Positions 11,324-19,231 of a DNA stretch of 64,000 bases are shown piece by piece. The stretch is taken from positions 248,001 through 312,000 of the forward strand of contig RAPG01000004.1 in assembly GCA_005239165.1 (NCBI GenBank), in the 5' to 3' direction. Under the pieces are notes generated by a model. It was not told the DNA's origin. It saw nothing but the letters and a program-made list of their open reading frames with translations, and made no database searches. Position numbers and translations under genes: made by a program. The stretch comes from Allopusillimonas ginsengisoli (GTDB lineage Bacteria; Pseudomonadota; Gammaproteobacteria; Burkholderiales; Burkholderiaceae_B). How positions within the stretch are numbered: the stretch's first letter is position 1; each line of letters opens with the position of its first letter.

Positions 11324-12049
11324 TCACAAAAGCGCCAGTAGATAGATCAAAAAGGGTAGCACTACCGCCGTCGCAATGCCGTTCAGACCCATTCCCAGTG
11401 CCGCAAAGGCTGCTGTAGTTTCGCTAATCTGGTAGGCCCGGGCCACACCTATGGCATGCGCGCTAAGTCCCAATGCAAACCCCTGTGTCGCTTCATCTTT
11501 AATGTGCAGACGGCGAAAAAGGCCACCAGCCATAACCACCCCAGCCACACCTGTTATGGCTACCGCTACCGTAACCAGCGACGGCAACCCTCCATTTAGC
11601 GCGGCCGCCTCCATGGCGATAGGCATGGTGACCGACTTGGGCGCCAGGGAAACCAGTGTTGACCAACTGGCACCAAATACCCAGGCGATGCCTACGGCTG
11701 ACACAATGCCGGTGATACAGCCTACCGCCAGCGACACCAACACCGGTAAGGCGACACGCCGCAGTCTTGCGATCTGACTGTATAGAGGCACAGCCAGCGC
11801 CACGGTGGCTGGCCCGATAAGATAGCGCAAAGGCAAGGTGTACGAAGCGTAGCTATCGTAATCGGTGCCACTGGCATAAAGCGCAACGATAACCATGGCA
11901 ACTGCCGCCAGCACAGGCGTGAGCAGGGGGTGCCGCCCTGCCCGCACATAGAGTTTAATGGCCAGCAAATATGCTGCGACGGTCAGCGCCAGCCACAGTA
12001 GCGCGGGAAGTGTGAACCATGAAGCAGTCTGCTCAAAAACAGTTTTCAT
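11324..12049 (-). CDS. lrgB: LrgB/CidB family membrane protein
   Basis: A 241-residue polytopic inner-membrane protein of the LrgB family. It contains the family stretch LAPKSVTMPIAME and ends with GLSAHAIGVARA and GMGLNGIATAVVLP. The start is the ATG giving MKTVFEQ, which overlaps the stop of the upstream lrgA by 4 bp; a longer frame to 12154 would overlap lrgA heavily. LrgAB/CidAB systems are linked to murein hydrolase control and, in some bacteria, to export of pyruvate or other small acids. Confidence 0.92.
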   Translation of the reverse strand: MKTVFEQTASWFTLPALLWLALTVAAYLLAIKLYVRAGRHPLLTPVLAAVAMVIVALYASGTDYDSYASYTLPLRYLIGPATVALAVPLYSQIARLRRVALPVLVSLAVGCITGIVSAVGIAWVFGASWSTLVSLAPKSVTMPIAMEAAALNGGLPSLVTVAVAITGVAGVVMAGGLFRRLHIKDEATQGFALGLSAHAIGVARAYQISETTAAFAALGMGLNGIATAVVLPFLIYLLALL

Positions 12050-12507
12050 GATTTTTTCCCGCTTGTGCGCTGCATCATCCAGCGAAACACCAGAGCCGTC
12101 ACCACAATGGTGATCGCCGTACCCACGATGCATGACAGCAGAAAAGGAATCCATTCAAGGCCAAGCACGCCAAACTGGGTCATAACGCCCGCAATCAGCG
12201 GCACAAACAGCAGCGGCATATGGCCCAGCAAGTAACGGCAAATAGTGCTCAGGCCCTCGGGAACACGACGCAACAGCATAAGCACCGGCAGCATGAAAAC
12301 CATGCCCAGCAACGGACCTGGAAGCGGTACCCCCATAAGGCGCACGACGGCGTCACCGAGAAATTGCATGGCTACCAACAAAGCGGCGCCGAATAAAACT
12401 GACAACACAAAGTACTCGCGAGAAGACGGGAAGCGGGAAACACTAGCACAGGCCCATTGATTTACCAACTGAAAACAGGCTGTGACCAGATTGTAAATAT
12501 GCAACAT
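12046..12507 (-). CDS. lrgA: LrgA/CidA family holin-like protein
   Basis: A 153-residue holin-like protein with four predicted membrane helices. The family signature is the PLPGPLLGM loop after the first helix, followed by MLPVLMLLRRVPEG. The first 30 or so residues are not hydrophobic and the true start may lie a little downstream. It forms a two-gene operon with lrgB (4-bp overlap). No LytSR-type or LysR-type regulator is adjacent. Confidence 0.9.
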   Translation of the reverse strand: MLHIYNLVTACFQLVNQWACASVSRFPSSREYFVLSVLFGAALLVAMQFLGDAVVRLMGVPLPGPLLGMVFMLPVLMLLRRVPEGLSTICRYLLGHMPLLFVPLIAGVMTQFGVLGLEWIPFLLSCIVGTAITIVVTALVFRWMMQRTSGKKS

Positions 12508-12680
12508 ATTACGCGTCTGGAATGAACATCCCTACTACACAGAGTGGCAGTAGCTGGCATTCACATGGTGAGCCCTTGCTGCGGTGTGACGTAGCGTGCG
12601 GTGCGCTGGTGTGCCGAACCGTGATGAGGCTTCGCGTGGCATGGCAGGCGGGGATGGGCTTAGCTGGCGTAGCGCGGTGT

Positions 12681-12730
12681 GGCTTGGCTTGCCTTGGCTT
12701 GCCTTGGCTTGCCTTGGCTTGCCTTGGCTT
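12681..12730. repeat. 10-bp perfect tandem repeat
   Basis: The decamer GCCTTGGCTT occurs four times without error at 12691-12730, preceded by a one-mismatch copy at 12681. The array ends 12 bp from the stop codon of the DMT permease gene. A period of 10 is one helical turn and not a multiple of three. The surrounding 12520-12740 stretch holds no convincing gene. Confidence 0.9.
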
Positions 12731-12742
12731 CGCGTGCGCCCC

Positions 12743-13669
12743 TCAGGCGCGCCCGCTCTGTGCCATGCGGCGCCGCAACGCACTGAGCCCCGTCTGCGGG
12801 CGCCAGCCCTGACGCATGGCACCCGCTGCAAAAAGAATAGCGGCCACTCCCAACCATTGCAGCCATCCCAGCACATGATCAAAGGCGAACCAGTCGACCA
12901 AAATGGCGACAATGGGGTAGATAAACGACAAAGCCCCGGTTACTGCTGTAGGCAGACGCTGTATTGCGCTGTAAAGCAACACATAAACAAGACCAGTGTG
13001 GATGACACCCATGGCAGCCAGGTACATCCATGCGGTCGGCGGCATACTAGGCCAGGCCGCAACATGGGCAAAAGGCGCAATCAGCACAATACCGGTGCAA
13101 ACCTGTATAAGCGCGATGAGGTGTGGCGACGTGCCGGTGAGGCGTTTAACCAGTAGAGCGGCCACGGCATAACAAAACGCGGCGCCCAGCGAAAGGCCAA
13201 TGCCGACCAGGTAACTGCCTTGCCCATATTGAGGGGCACCGTGCTCTTGGGTAATGGCCAACATGCCTGCAAAAGCCAGGCCTAGCCAGGCGATTTTATC
13301 GAAGGTAATGCGTTCACCCAAAAACAAAGCGCCCAAACCGACCAGCATGAATGGTTGGGTGTTGTACACGGCGGTAGCCACACCGATTGAAGCACCTGAA
13401 TACGCCGCAAACAATAATATCCAGTTTGCGACAATGGCTGCGCCACTAACCACGGCCCAGGCAAACCCCCTCATGGTGATACGGCCCGGCCGGAGAAACC
13501 CCATAATCAGACAGATGACCAGCAAAGTGGCTGCGCCAAACACACAACGCCAGAAAACAACGTCGAGCACATTCTGGCCTGACATCAGCACAAACCAGCC
13601 GACAGTTCCTGAGACCAGCATGGCAGCCGTCATCTCGAGCGAACCGCGCCTGATTGCGTAATCCTTCAC
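12743..13669 (-). CDS. DMT superfamily (EamA) transporter
   Basis: An inner-membrane protein of about 308 residues with ten hydrophobic segments in two EamA repeats; substrates of the family include amino acids, metabolites and drugs. The open frame continues to 13987, but that part is antisense to the DUF808 gene. I place the start at the GTG at 13669, because GAGGAG lies 5 bp upstream; an ATG at 13693 is the alternative but has no Shine-Dalgarno sequence. The C-terminus is basic. It is divergent from the DUF808 gene. Confidence 0.85.
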   Translation of the reverse strand: MKDYAIRRGSLEMTAAMLVSGTVGWFVLMSGQNVLDVVFWRCVFGAATLLVICLIMGFLRPGRITMRGFAWAVVSGAAIVANWILLFAAYSGASIGVATAVYNTQPFMLVGLGALFLGERITFDKIAWLGLAFAGMLAITQEHGAPQYGQGSYLVGIGLSLGAAFCYAVAALLVKRLTGTSPHLIALIQVCTGIVLIAPFAHVAAWPSMPPTAWMYLAAMGVIHTGLVYVLLYSAIQRLPTAVTGALSFIYPIVAILVDWFAFDHVLGWLQWLGVAAILFAAGAMRQGWRPQTGLSALRRRMAQSGRA

Positions 13670-13754
13670 ATCTTCTCCTCGCAAAGAAATCATTGCACAT
13701 TCACATGCGATGACATAAAACAGCAAGTCCACCTGAATTGCAAGGACTCCCGAC

Positions 13755-14684
13755 ATGGCCGGCAGCTTTTTCGCATTGTTCGACGATATTGCCACGTTAC
13801 TCGACGACGTGTCGATGATGACTAAAGTTGCCATGCGCAAGACGGCAGGCGTACTGGGCGATGACCTTGCTCTAAACGCACAGCAAGTCACCGGTGTAGC
13901 CGCTAACCGTGAATTACCCGTCGTAGCAGCCGTCGCCAAGGGCTCGCTTATCAACAAACTGATACTGGTGCCATCCGCACTGCTCATCAGTGCCTTCGTG
14001 CCGGTTGCGATAACCCCGCTGCTTATGCTCGGTGGGGCCTATTTATGCTACGAAGGCTTTGAGAAGCTTGCGCACAAGGTCATGCACGGGCGTGATGTCA
14101 AGAGGATCGAGCATGAAGCGCGTCAACAGGCCTTGAACAACCCGAGCACTGACCCCGTCGCGTACGAAAAAAAGAAAATCCGGGGCGCCATACGAACTGA
14201 CTTTATTCTTTCTGCCGAAATCATTGCCATCACCCTTGGTGCCGTGGCTCAGGCAACATTGGTTCAACAGGTGTTAGTCATGAGCGGTATTGCACTGGCT
14301 GTCACGATCGGCGTCTATGCTTTAGTGGGCTGCATTGTCAAGCTCGACGACCTTGGTTTGTATTTATGCAGGCAGCACACGGCCATCGCGCGTACTGCAG
14401 GCCGTGCTCTTATCAGCAGTGCCCCTTACCTGATGAAGACATTGTCTGTCGTGGGCACTGCAGCCATGTTCATGGTGGGAGGTTCGATACTGGTGCATGG
14501 CATAGGCCCAGTGCACCATCTGTTCGAACACTGGTCGGTAAGCCTGGATACCCTGGCAGGGGCAGGGCCACTACTGAGCCTGGTAGCGCCCAGCTTCCTG
14601 GGCGCCATTTTTGGCATTATTGCCGGGGGGGTCGTCGTAGCTTTGGTAACGCTCGTGCAGAAGCTACGACCCGCTGCGTCCTAA
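13755..14684 (+). CDS. DUF808 family membrane protein (YedI-like)
   Basis: A 309-residue membrane protein starting MAGSFFALFDDIA, the conserved N-terminus of DUF808. It continues with the family stretch LDDVSMMTKVAMRKTAGVLGDD and a GGAYLCYEGFEKL motif after the first membrane helices; about six hydrophobic segments follow. The function of DUF808/YedI is not established. It is transcribed alone, divergent from the DMT permease and convergent with the 67-residue gene. Confidence 0.93.
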   Translation: MAGSFFALFDDIATLLDDVSMMTKVAMRKTAGVLGDDLALNAQQVTGVAANRELPVVAAVAKGSLINKLILVPSALLISAFVPVAITPLLMLGGAYLCYEGFEKLAHKVMHGRDVKRIEHEARQQALNNPSTDPVAYEKKKIRGAIRTDFILSAEIIAITLGAVAQATLVQQVLVMSGIALAVTIGVYALVGCIVKLDDLGLYLCRQHTAIARTAGRALISSAPYLMKTLSVVGTAAMFMVGGSILVHGIGPVHHLFEHWSVSLDTLAGAGPLLSLVAPSFLGAIFGIIAGGVVVALVTLVQKLRPAAS

Positions 14685-14782
14685 GGACGCTCAAGATTAC
14701 GCGGGCAGAGCCCTTGTACGACCTTCACAGCACCTGGTTGAGGTCTGCGCCCGCTTTCTGCGTCCGGACCGTCATAAGCAGA

Positions 14783-14986
14783 TCAATTAAGCGCGGCTTT
14801 GGCGGCTTCTGCCGGTGTCAGACCTTCATAAAACATATCGGTAAACCACTCGGCTTCGTCTTCTATATGCTGTTGCGCATCATTGCGTGAAGCGCCCGCC
14901 TGCACGAATAGTTCTTCGACTTCGGTGCACCACTGGATCAGGGCGACTTCGTCCGGATCTGATTCTTCTGTGTGTTTTCTGGACAT
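14783..14986 (-). CDS. Small acidic hypothetical protein (67 aa)
   Basis: A short soluble protein starting MSRKHTEESDPDE and rich in Glu/Asp, with a central helix (VEELFVQAGASRND) and a GLTPAEAAKAAL tail. The ATG at 14986 has GGAAG about 9 bp upstream and is favoured over the longer frame reaching 15136. I do not recognise a domain. Codon choice and a good ribosome-binding site suggest it is real. It converges on the DUF808 gene. Confidence 0.6.
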   Translation of the reverse strand: MSRKHTEESDPDEVALIQWCTEVEELFVQAGASRNDAQQHIEDEAEWFTDMFYEGLTPAEAAKAALN

Positions 14987-15001
14987 GATGTCGCTTCCAT
15001 T

Positions 15002-15359
15002 GAGTTGTAAACAGAATAATAGCGCATGCTGCACAGTCAAATTGCGGTTAGCCGGCTGAATGCTATGCCCGTCTGTGGTCGACAACACCAGGCGACGCCT
15101 ACAAACCAAACCTTCAGCGTAAATTGCACCTTGCAATATACTATCGAGAATGGTTCGCGTTTCTGTTTGGTGCTCACGCTTACCTTGCCGTCAGGTCGCA
15201 TCGTGTCAAAGTTCAATCATATACGCCTCCGCGGCTGACACTAACGCTCACAGGCATGCGGGCCTATGCAGATTTTACAACGGCAACCCTCTCACCACTG
15301 TCGGTATTGTGCACCACATTCAAGCGCCACCATGCCGCTTACACCAGGAGCCCTGAGTT
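15002..15359. other. Gene-free divergent promoter region
   Basis: About 360 bp separate the 67-residue gene from the esterase. The overlapping short frames here have no good ribosome-binding sites and look like chance. The only structure I see is a -10-like TATACT (15137-15142) next to a Fur-like palindrome. Confidence 0.6.
15145..15159 (+). promoter_or_regulatory. Weak Fur-box-like site upstream of the siderophore-type esterase
   Basis: CGAGAATGGTTCGCG is a 7-1-7 imperfect palindrome that matches the TGAGAAT-n-ATTCTCA form of a Fur box at about 10 of 15 positions. It lies directly after a TATACT hexamer, about 200 bp before the esterase start. The link with iron is suggested mainly by the gene it precedes. 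Confidence 0.3.
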
Positions 15360-16316
15360 TTGCGATTGTTTTCGTTCATAAGATTTACGCTGTATTGCCT
15401 GTGCCTGCTCGGCCCCACCCTTGCACTGGCCCAGGCTACCACTTCACCATCCAGCAGAGCCAACAGGGTGGTGGGGGAAACCATCGCAGACCACCCTTCG
15501 CTGCTGTACCGGTTTGAACGGCACCGTCTTGATTCAGCCGACGGCAAGCGCCACTACCGTATTGAAATTTCCATACCTCGCGCATCGGCACCTGACGGGG
15601 GATACTCAGTGCTATATATGCTGGATGGCAATGCCGCTATGGATACACTTACCGACAATGACCTTGCGGCCGTGTCTGGCAGCAAACCACCTGTACTCGT
15701 CGCCATAGGCTACGACACCGATGTTCGCAACGACGTCGTTGCTCGCTCGTATGACTACACACCCCCCGTTTATGATGACAACGGCGAGCTCATTGCCCAG
15801 CCTATGGTACGCGGACGGGTTGGCGGTGGCGCTGACATTTTCCTGCAGTTTATTCTTTCGCAGGTCAAACCCCTGGTACGCCAGCGTGCAGTCGTTAACC
15901 CACAGCGCGAATATCTGTGGGGCCATTCTTACGGCGGCCTTTTTACCCTGCACACCTTGCTTACGCGGCCAGATGCGTTTTCCCGCTATATTGCGGGAGA
16001 CCCTTCTGTCTGGTGGCATGGCGGTGCGCTAATGCATGAATGGCATGTATTCGATAAAGGCAAAGCGGCGGGAAAACGCGTTGCCTTCCTGGTCAGTGGC
16101 AGGTCGCGTACAGCCCGCACCACCTTGCCGTCTGACCCTTCCCCCTCTCCGGCAAATGAGCCTGCCATAGACTCCCGCGCCGCCGCAAAAGAGATCGCCG
16201 AGGGCTTACGTCAGGGCGGCAGTATCGTTACGTACGAAGCATTTCCCCAGCACGGGCATGGCGACATGATTCGCATCTCGCTCGAACGCGCCCTGCTGAT
16301 TGCCACTGAGCCTTGA
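15360..16316 (+). CDS. Secreted alpha/beta-hydrolase, siderophore-esterase-like (IroE/BfeE type)
   Basis: A 318-residue hydrolase with an N-terminal signal peptide (hydrophobic 3-24, ALAQA cleavage region). The esterase-D fold is indicated by VLYMLDGNA, the nucleophile elbow GHSYGG near 182-187, the IAGDPSVWW stretch and a C-terminal HGHGD histidine. This pattern fits enzymes that cleave ferric-catecholate siderophores in the periplasm, such as IroE and Bordetella BfeE. The start is TTG, supported by AGGAG about 10 bp upstream. No siderophore receptor gene is adjacent. Confidence 0.82.
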   Translation: MRLFSFIRFTLYCLCLLGPTLALAQATTSPSSRANRVVGETIADHPSLLYRFERHRLDSADGKRHYRIEISIPRASAPDGGYSVLYMLDGNAAMDTLTDNDLAAVSGSKPPVLVAIGYDTDVRNDVVARSYDYTPPVYDDNGELIAQPMVRGRVGGGADIFLQFILSQVKPLVRQRAVVNPQREYLWGHSYGGLFTLHTLLTRPDAFSRYIAGDPSVWWHGGALMHEWHVFDKGKAAGKRVAFLVSGRSRTARTTLPSDPSPSPANEPAIDSRAAAKEIAEGLRQGGSIVTYEAFPQHGHGDMIRISLERALLIATEP

Positions 16317-16588
16317 TGGCGATTACGTCGTCTGCTTCTATGCCCTTGCCCGATACTGGATGCTGTCGGTAACGGTTGCAGCGATGTTTATGGTTAGCAA
16401 CTGGCCGGCTATTAGTGATGCCGCCAACATGTGTTGCGCAAATGGCGGATAAAACGGCGAGCGGAACCGACATTTGGTTGCAACCTGTGTCGCCATCAAG
16501 CTAAGCTGGCACAGCTAATCTTCTATCAGTACGATAGCAGCAGCAAACAGCGACAACAGTAAAAAAACACTAACAAACCGGAGACAAC

Positions 16589-16732
16589 ATGAAATATCGG
16601 CCTATGGTTTCCGCTTGCGCGCCGCAGGCAATTTCAGCTTCCGAATTCGCAAACACGTGTGACATCACCCCTGGCAACGAAGTGCTCTTACCCTTAGCCA
16701 ATACCGCACGTCCACTCGCCAGAATGAACTGA
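16589..16732 (+). CDS. 47-codon ORF with a strong ribosome-binding site upstream of adh
   Basis: ATG at 16589 is preceded by CCGGAG at a 6-bp spacing, and the frame stops at TGA 16730-16732, 14 bp before the alcohol dehydrogenase start. The peptide (MKYRPMVSACAPQ to ARPLARMN) matches nothing I know. It has two cysteines and no membrane segment. The adh gene uses a very similar AACCGGAG site. It may be a leader peptide, or a scar of a deleted upstream gene in the same operon. Confidence 0.35.
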   Translation: MKYRPMVSACAPQAISASEFANTCDITPGNEVLLPLANTARPLARMN

Positions 16733-16746
16733 ACCGGAGCTCACTG

Positions 16747-17804
16747 ATGAAATGCTATTGCGTAGTAAATTTTCGCGAACCACTTCAAATGCTTGATATG
16801 GCCAAACCCACACCGGAAGGCGGCGAAGTACTGATTTCGGTAAGTGCCGCTGGCGTCTGCCATAGTGACATCCATCTTTGGGAAGGTGGCTACGATCTGG
16901 GCAACGGCCGTACGCTGTCGCTTAAAGACCGAGGAGTAAGGCTTCCTTTGACTCCCGGGCACGAAACAGTTGGGGTCGCCGAAGCCAGCGGCCCAGACGC
17001 GACCGGCGTGCAGCTAGGTCACAAATATTTGGTTTACCCGTGGATAGGCTGCGGCAGCTGTCCGGCCTGCAACTCAGGGGCAGAAAACCACTGCAGCGCA
17101 CCGCGTTGCCTTGGAATACACCGGCCCGGTGGCTATGCTGAATACATGATCGTGCCAGATACCAAGTACCTCATCGACATCGGCGATCTTGACCCATCTC
17201 AGATCGCACCTTATGCCTGCTCAGGCTTAACCACGTATTCTGCACTCAAAAAATAGGCGCAGATATTTACCAGAACCATCCTATTGTCATCATGGGAGCA
17301 GGCGGCCTGGGCCTGATGTGTTTACAGCTTCTTTCTGCGCTGGGTGGTGCGGGTGCTGTCATGGTAGACATTGATCCCGCCAAGCGCGAGACAGCGTTAA
17401 AGGCCGGTGCACTCGCGGCCATTGATGGTGCTGCCCCTGACGCAACCCAACAGATTATCAAAGCGCTAGGAGACTCGCCTGCTTACGCTGCCATTGATCT
17501 GGTCGGCGCGCCAGCCACCACATCCACAGCCTTCGACTGTCTGATCAAAGGAGGGAAACTGATTCTGATTGGCCTGTTTGGAGGCGCTTCGCAATGGCCA
17601 CTGGCTCTGATCCCGATGAAAGCAGCCAGCATTATCGGAAGCTACGTGGGCAATCTTCAAGAGCTTCGCGAGCTGATTGCACTGGTCAAGACGGGTAAAG
17701 TAGCCCCCATACCTATAACCACCTTCCCCATGGACGAGGCGGACAGCACATTGTCGTTATTGCGGCAAGGCGGAATCACGGGCCGGGCTGTTCTGGTGCG
17801 ATAA
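16747..17804 (+). pseudogene. Zinc-dependent alcohol dehydrogenase, frameshifted
   Basis: A medium-chain dehydrogenase/reductase split into two frames. The first part (16747-17256, 169 codons) holds the catalytic zinc ligands GVCHSDIH and GHE and the structural-zinc loop CGSCPACNSGAENHC. It ends at TAG directly after AAAAAA (17248-17253). The second part (read from about 17253) continues IGADIYQNHPIVIMGAGGLGLM, the NAD-binding Rossmann fold, to 17804. One extra A would restore a 352-residue enzyme. It may be a real inactivating mutation or a homopolymer sequencing error. CGGAG precedes the ATG. Confidence 0.88.
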
Positions 17805-17864
17805 AAAATACGTAAACGTGTGCCGTGCCGTGGCATGGCGCACGAATTTAGGACAGGCCTTCGC

Positions 17865-18689
17865 ATGCTGAACGTTTTACTCGCTGCAGTACCAGACATC
17901 TCTGTGCAGGAATTAGCCATTCGCATGATGACTACCACGTTCATCGTCATGGCTGTGACATGGGCCGTAGGCGTATTTGGCCCGCTCATTGGTGGTGCCC
18001 TGGCCGGGCTGCCCATTACGCTGGGACCTGGTTTTTTCTTTCTCAGCGAGCAGGCGGCTGCACCGTTTGTGTCCCAGGCTGCGTCTTACGCCCTGCTGTC
18101 GCTCTGTGCAACGCAGTTCTTCCTGCTGGCTTACATGATGACAGCAAAGCACTATCGCCCCATGGTCTGCCTGGGCAGCGCATTTATAGCCTGGGTGTTC
18201 TTTGCCCTGATCTTCCGCTATCTTCCGCCACGTCCGTGGATCAATTTGGGCTTGTTCATTATTACCACAGCGGCCTGCTGGCGATTCGGAGCCCGCTTTC
18301 TTTCTGCATCTTCGTCGACCAAAAGCAAAACCGGCTTCGGTCTGCTGTTATTGCGCGGCATCATAGCCGGCATTCTGGTCGCGACAGTTACCACGGCCAG
18401 CCACTGGATCGGGCCCATTGGTTCCGGACTGCTGCTGGCCTTTCCGGTAGGATTCACAGTAATGACCGTAACCATCCACGAGCGCTTCGGCTCCAGCTGC
18501 ATTATCGCCACCATACATTCCATCATGCTAGGCACAGCCAGCCTCGCAGCATTCTGTGCGACTGTCGCATTGCTCATTCCGCATCAGAGCGCACACCTGA
18601 CGTTGGGCATTGCCGTTTCATTTGCAGTATGTGTGACATTGACGTTGACGTTCAGGGGCCAGATCCTGTCGGGGTTCCGGCACAAATAG
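17865..18689 (+). CDS. Uncharacterised polytopic membrane protein with an internal repeat
   Basis: A protein of about 274 residues with roughly eight hydrophobic segments and no family I can name. Two parts resemble each other: VFGPLIGGALAGLPIT in the N-terminal half and WIGPIGSGLLLAFPVG in the C-terminal half, each a G-P-x-x-G-x-x-L-x-x-x-P motif starting a membrane pair. This suggests a duplicated transporter-like fold. The ATG at 17865 is preferred over 17835 because an AGG lies about 7 bp upstream. It follows the broken adh gene on the same strand by 60 bp and may share its transcript. Confidence 0.7.
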   Translation: MLNVLLAAVPDISVQELAIRMMTTTFIVMAVTWAVGVFGPLIGGALAGLPITLGPGFFFLSEQAAAPFVSQAASYALLSLCATQFFLLAYMMTAKHYRPMVCLGSAFIAWVFFALIFRYLPPRPWINLGLFIITTAACWRFGARFLSASSSTKSKTGFGLLLLRGIIAGILVATVTTASHWIGPIGSGLLLAFPVGFTVMTVTIHERFGSSCIIATIHSIMLGTASLAAFCATVALLIPHQSAHLTLGIAVSFAVCVTLTLTFRGQILSGFRHK

Positions 18690-18884
18690 CCGAATCTGCA
18701 CCGTTGATACAGGCGGGCGCAGTCGACACCCAAGTGTCTCCCGAATCTATTGGCTAAATGACTACTGAAACGAAGAATGATGTACTCGTGCCTGCCAAGA
18801 AGCCAGACGCGGCCATGGCGTCATGCCAGACTGCAATAAAGGCTTCTTTGTTGGAAACTATACAGGCGATATTCGGCCGTATTC

Positions 18885-19172
18885 CTATGAGGGAGTTATT
18901 TCCAAAGACGCATCAAGCGAGGTCAATAGCTGGTCGGGTCGAATCATCGCTTCGGCCAGGGCCTGCACTTGCTTCAGATCTTGTGGGCTCATGTCTTGCT
19001 GCAAACGCTGCAGGTTTTGCGCGCCCAGCGAATCGCCATTATTGGCCGCGAGTATACACAAGGCACCCGCTACCACCTTATTGAAAGGCATACCCAAACC
19101 GCGCGCATACCCAGGGGCAATGAATGGTCTACGACTGAGCTTCAATATGGCCTTGCCTGAGGGCCCAGTTAA
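18885..19172 (-). pseudogene. Sel1-like repeat protein, C-terminal remnant
   Basis: The minus-strand frame reads YARGLGMPFNKVVAGAL then LAANNGDSLGAQNLQRL, a recognisable Sel1-type repeat (YxxGxGV-x-x-A-x-x-x-x-xAAxxG), followed by a helical tail ending SLDASLEITPS. No start with a ribosome-binding site exists: the frame is closed upstream by TAA at 19173-19175 after nine residues that do not look like the repeat. It is therefore probably the decayed 3' end of a longer gene. It sits downstream of the LprI-like gene. Confidence 0.55.
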
Positions 19173-19231
19173 TTAATCTCAGACCGCTGACGCAAAGTAA
19201 TAGCCGGCGCTTCGTCGCCCATATCCGCCGT

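Noticed and set aside
13694..13987. N-terminal extension of the DMT permease
   Set aside because: This part is antisense to the start of the DUF808 gene, and a GTG with GAGGAG upstream gives the normal family length.
17248..17256. Programmed -1 ribosomal frameshift in adh
   Set aside because: The site is C-AAA-AAA-TAG without a clear downstream pseudoknot, and such dehydrogenases are not known to use recoding; an indel or read error is simpler.
18758..19084. 108-codon plus-strand frame
   Set aside because: Antisense to the Sel1-type remnant, which has recognisable repeat residues on the minus strand.
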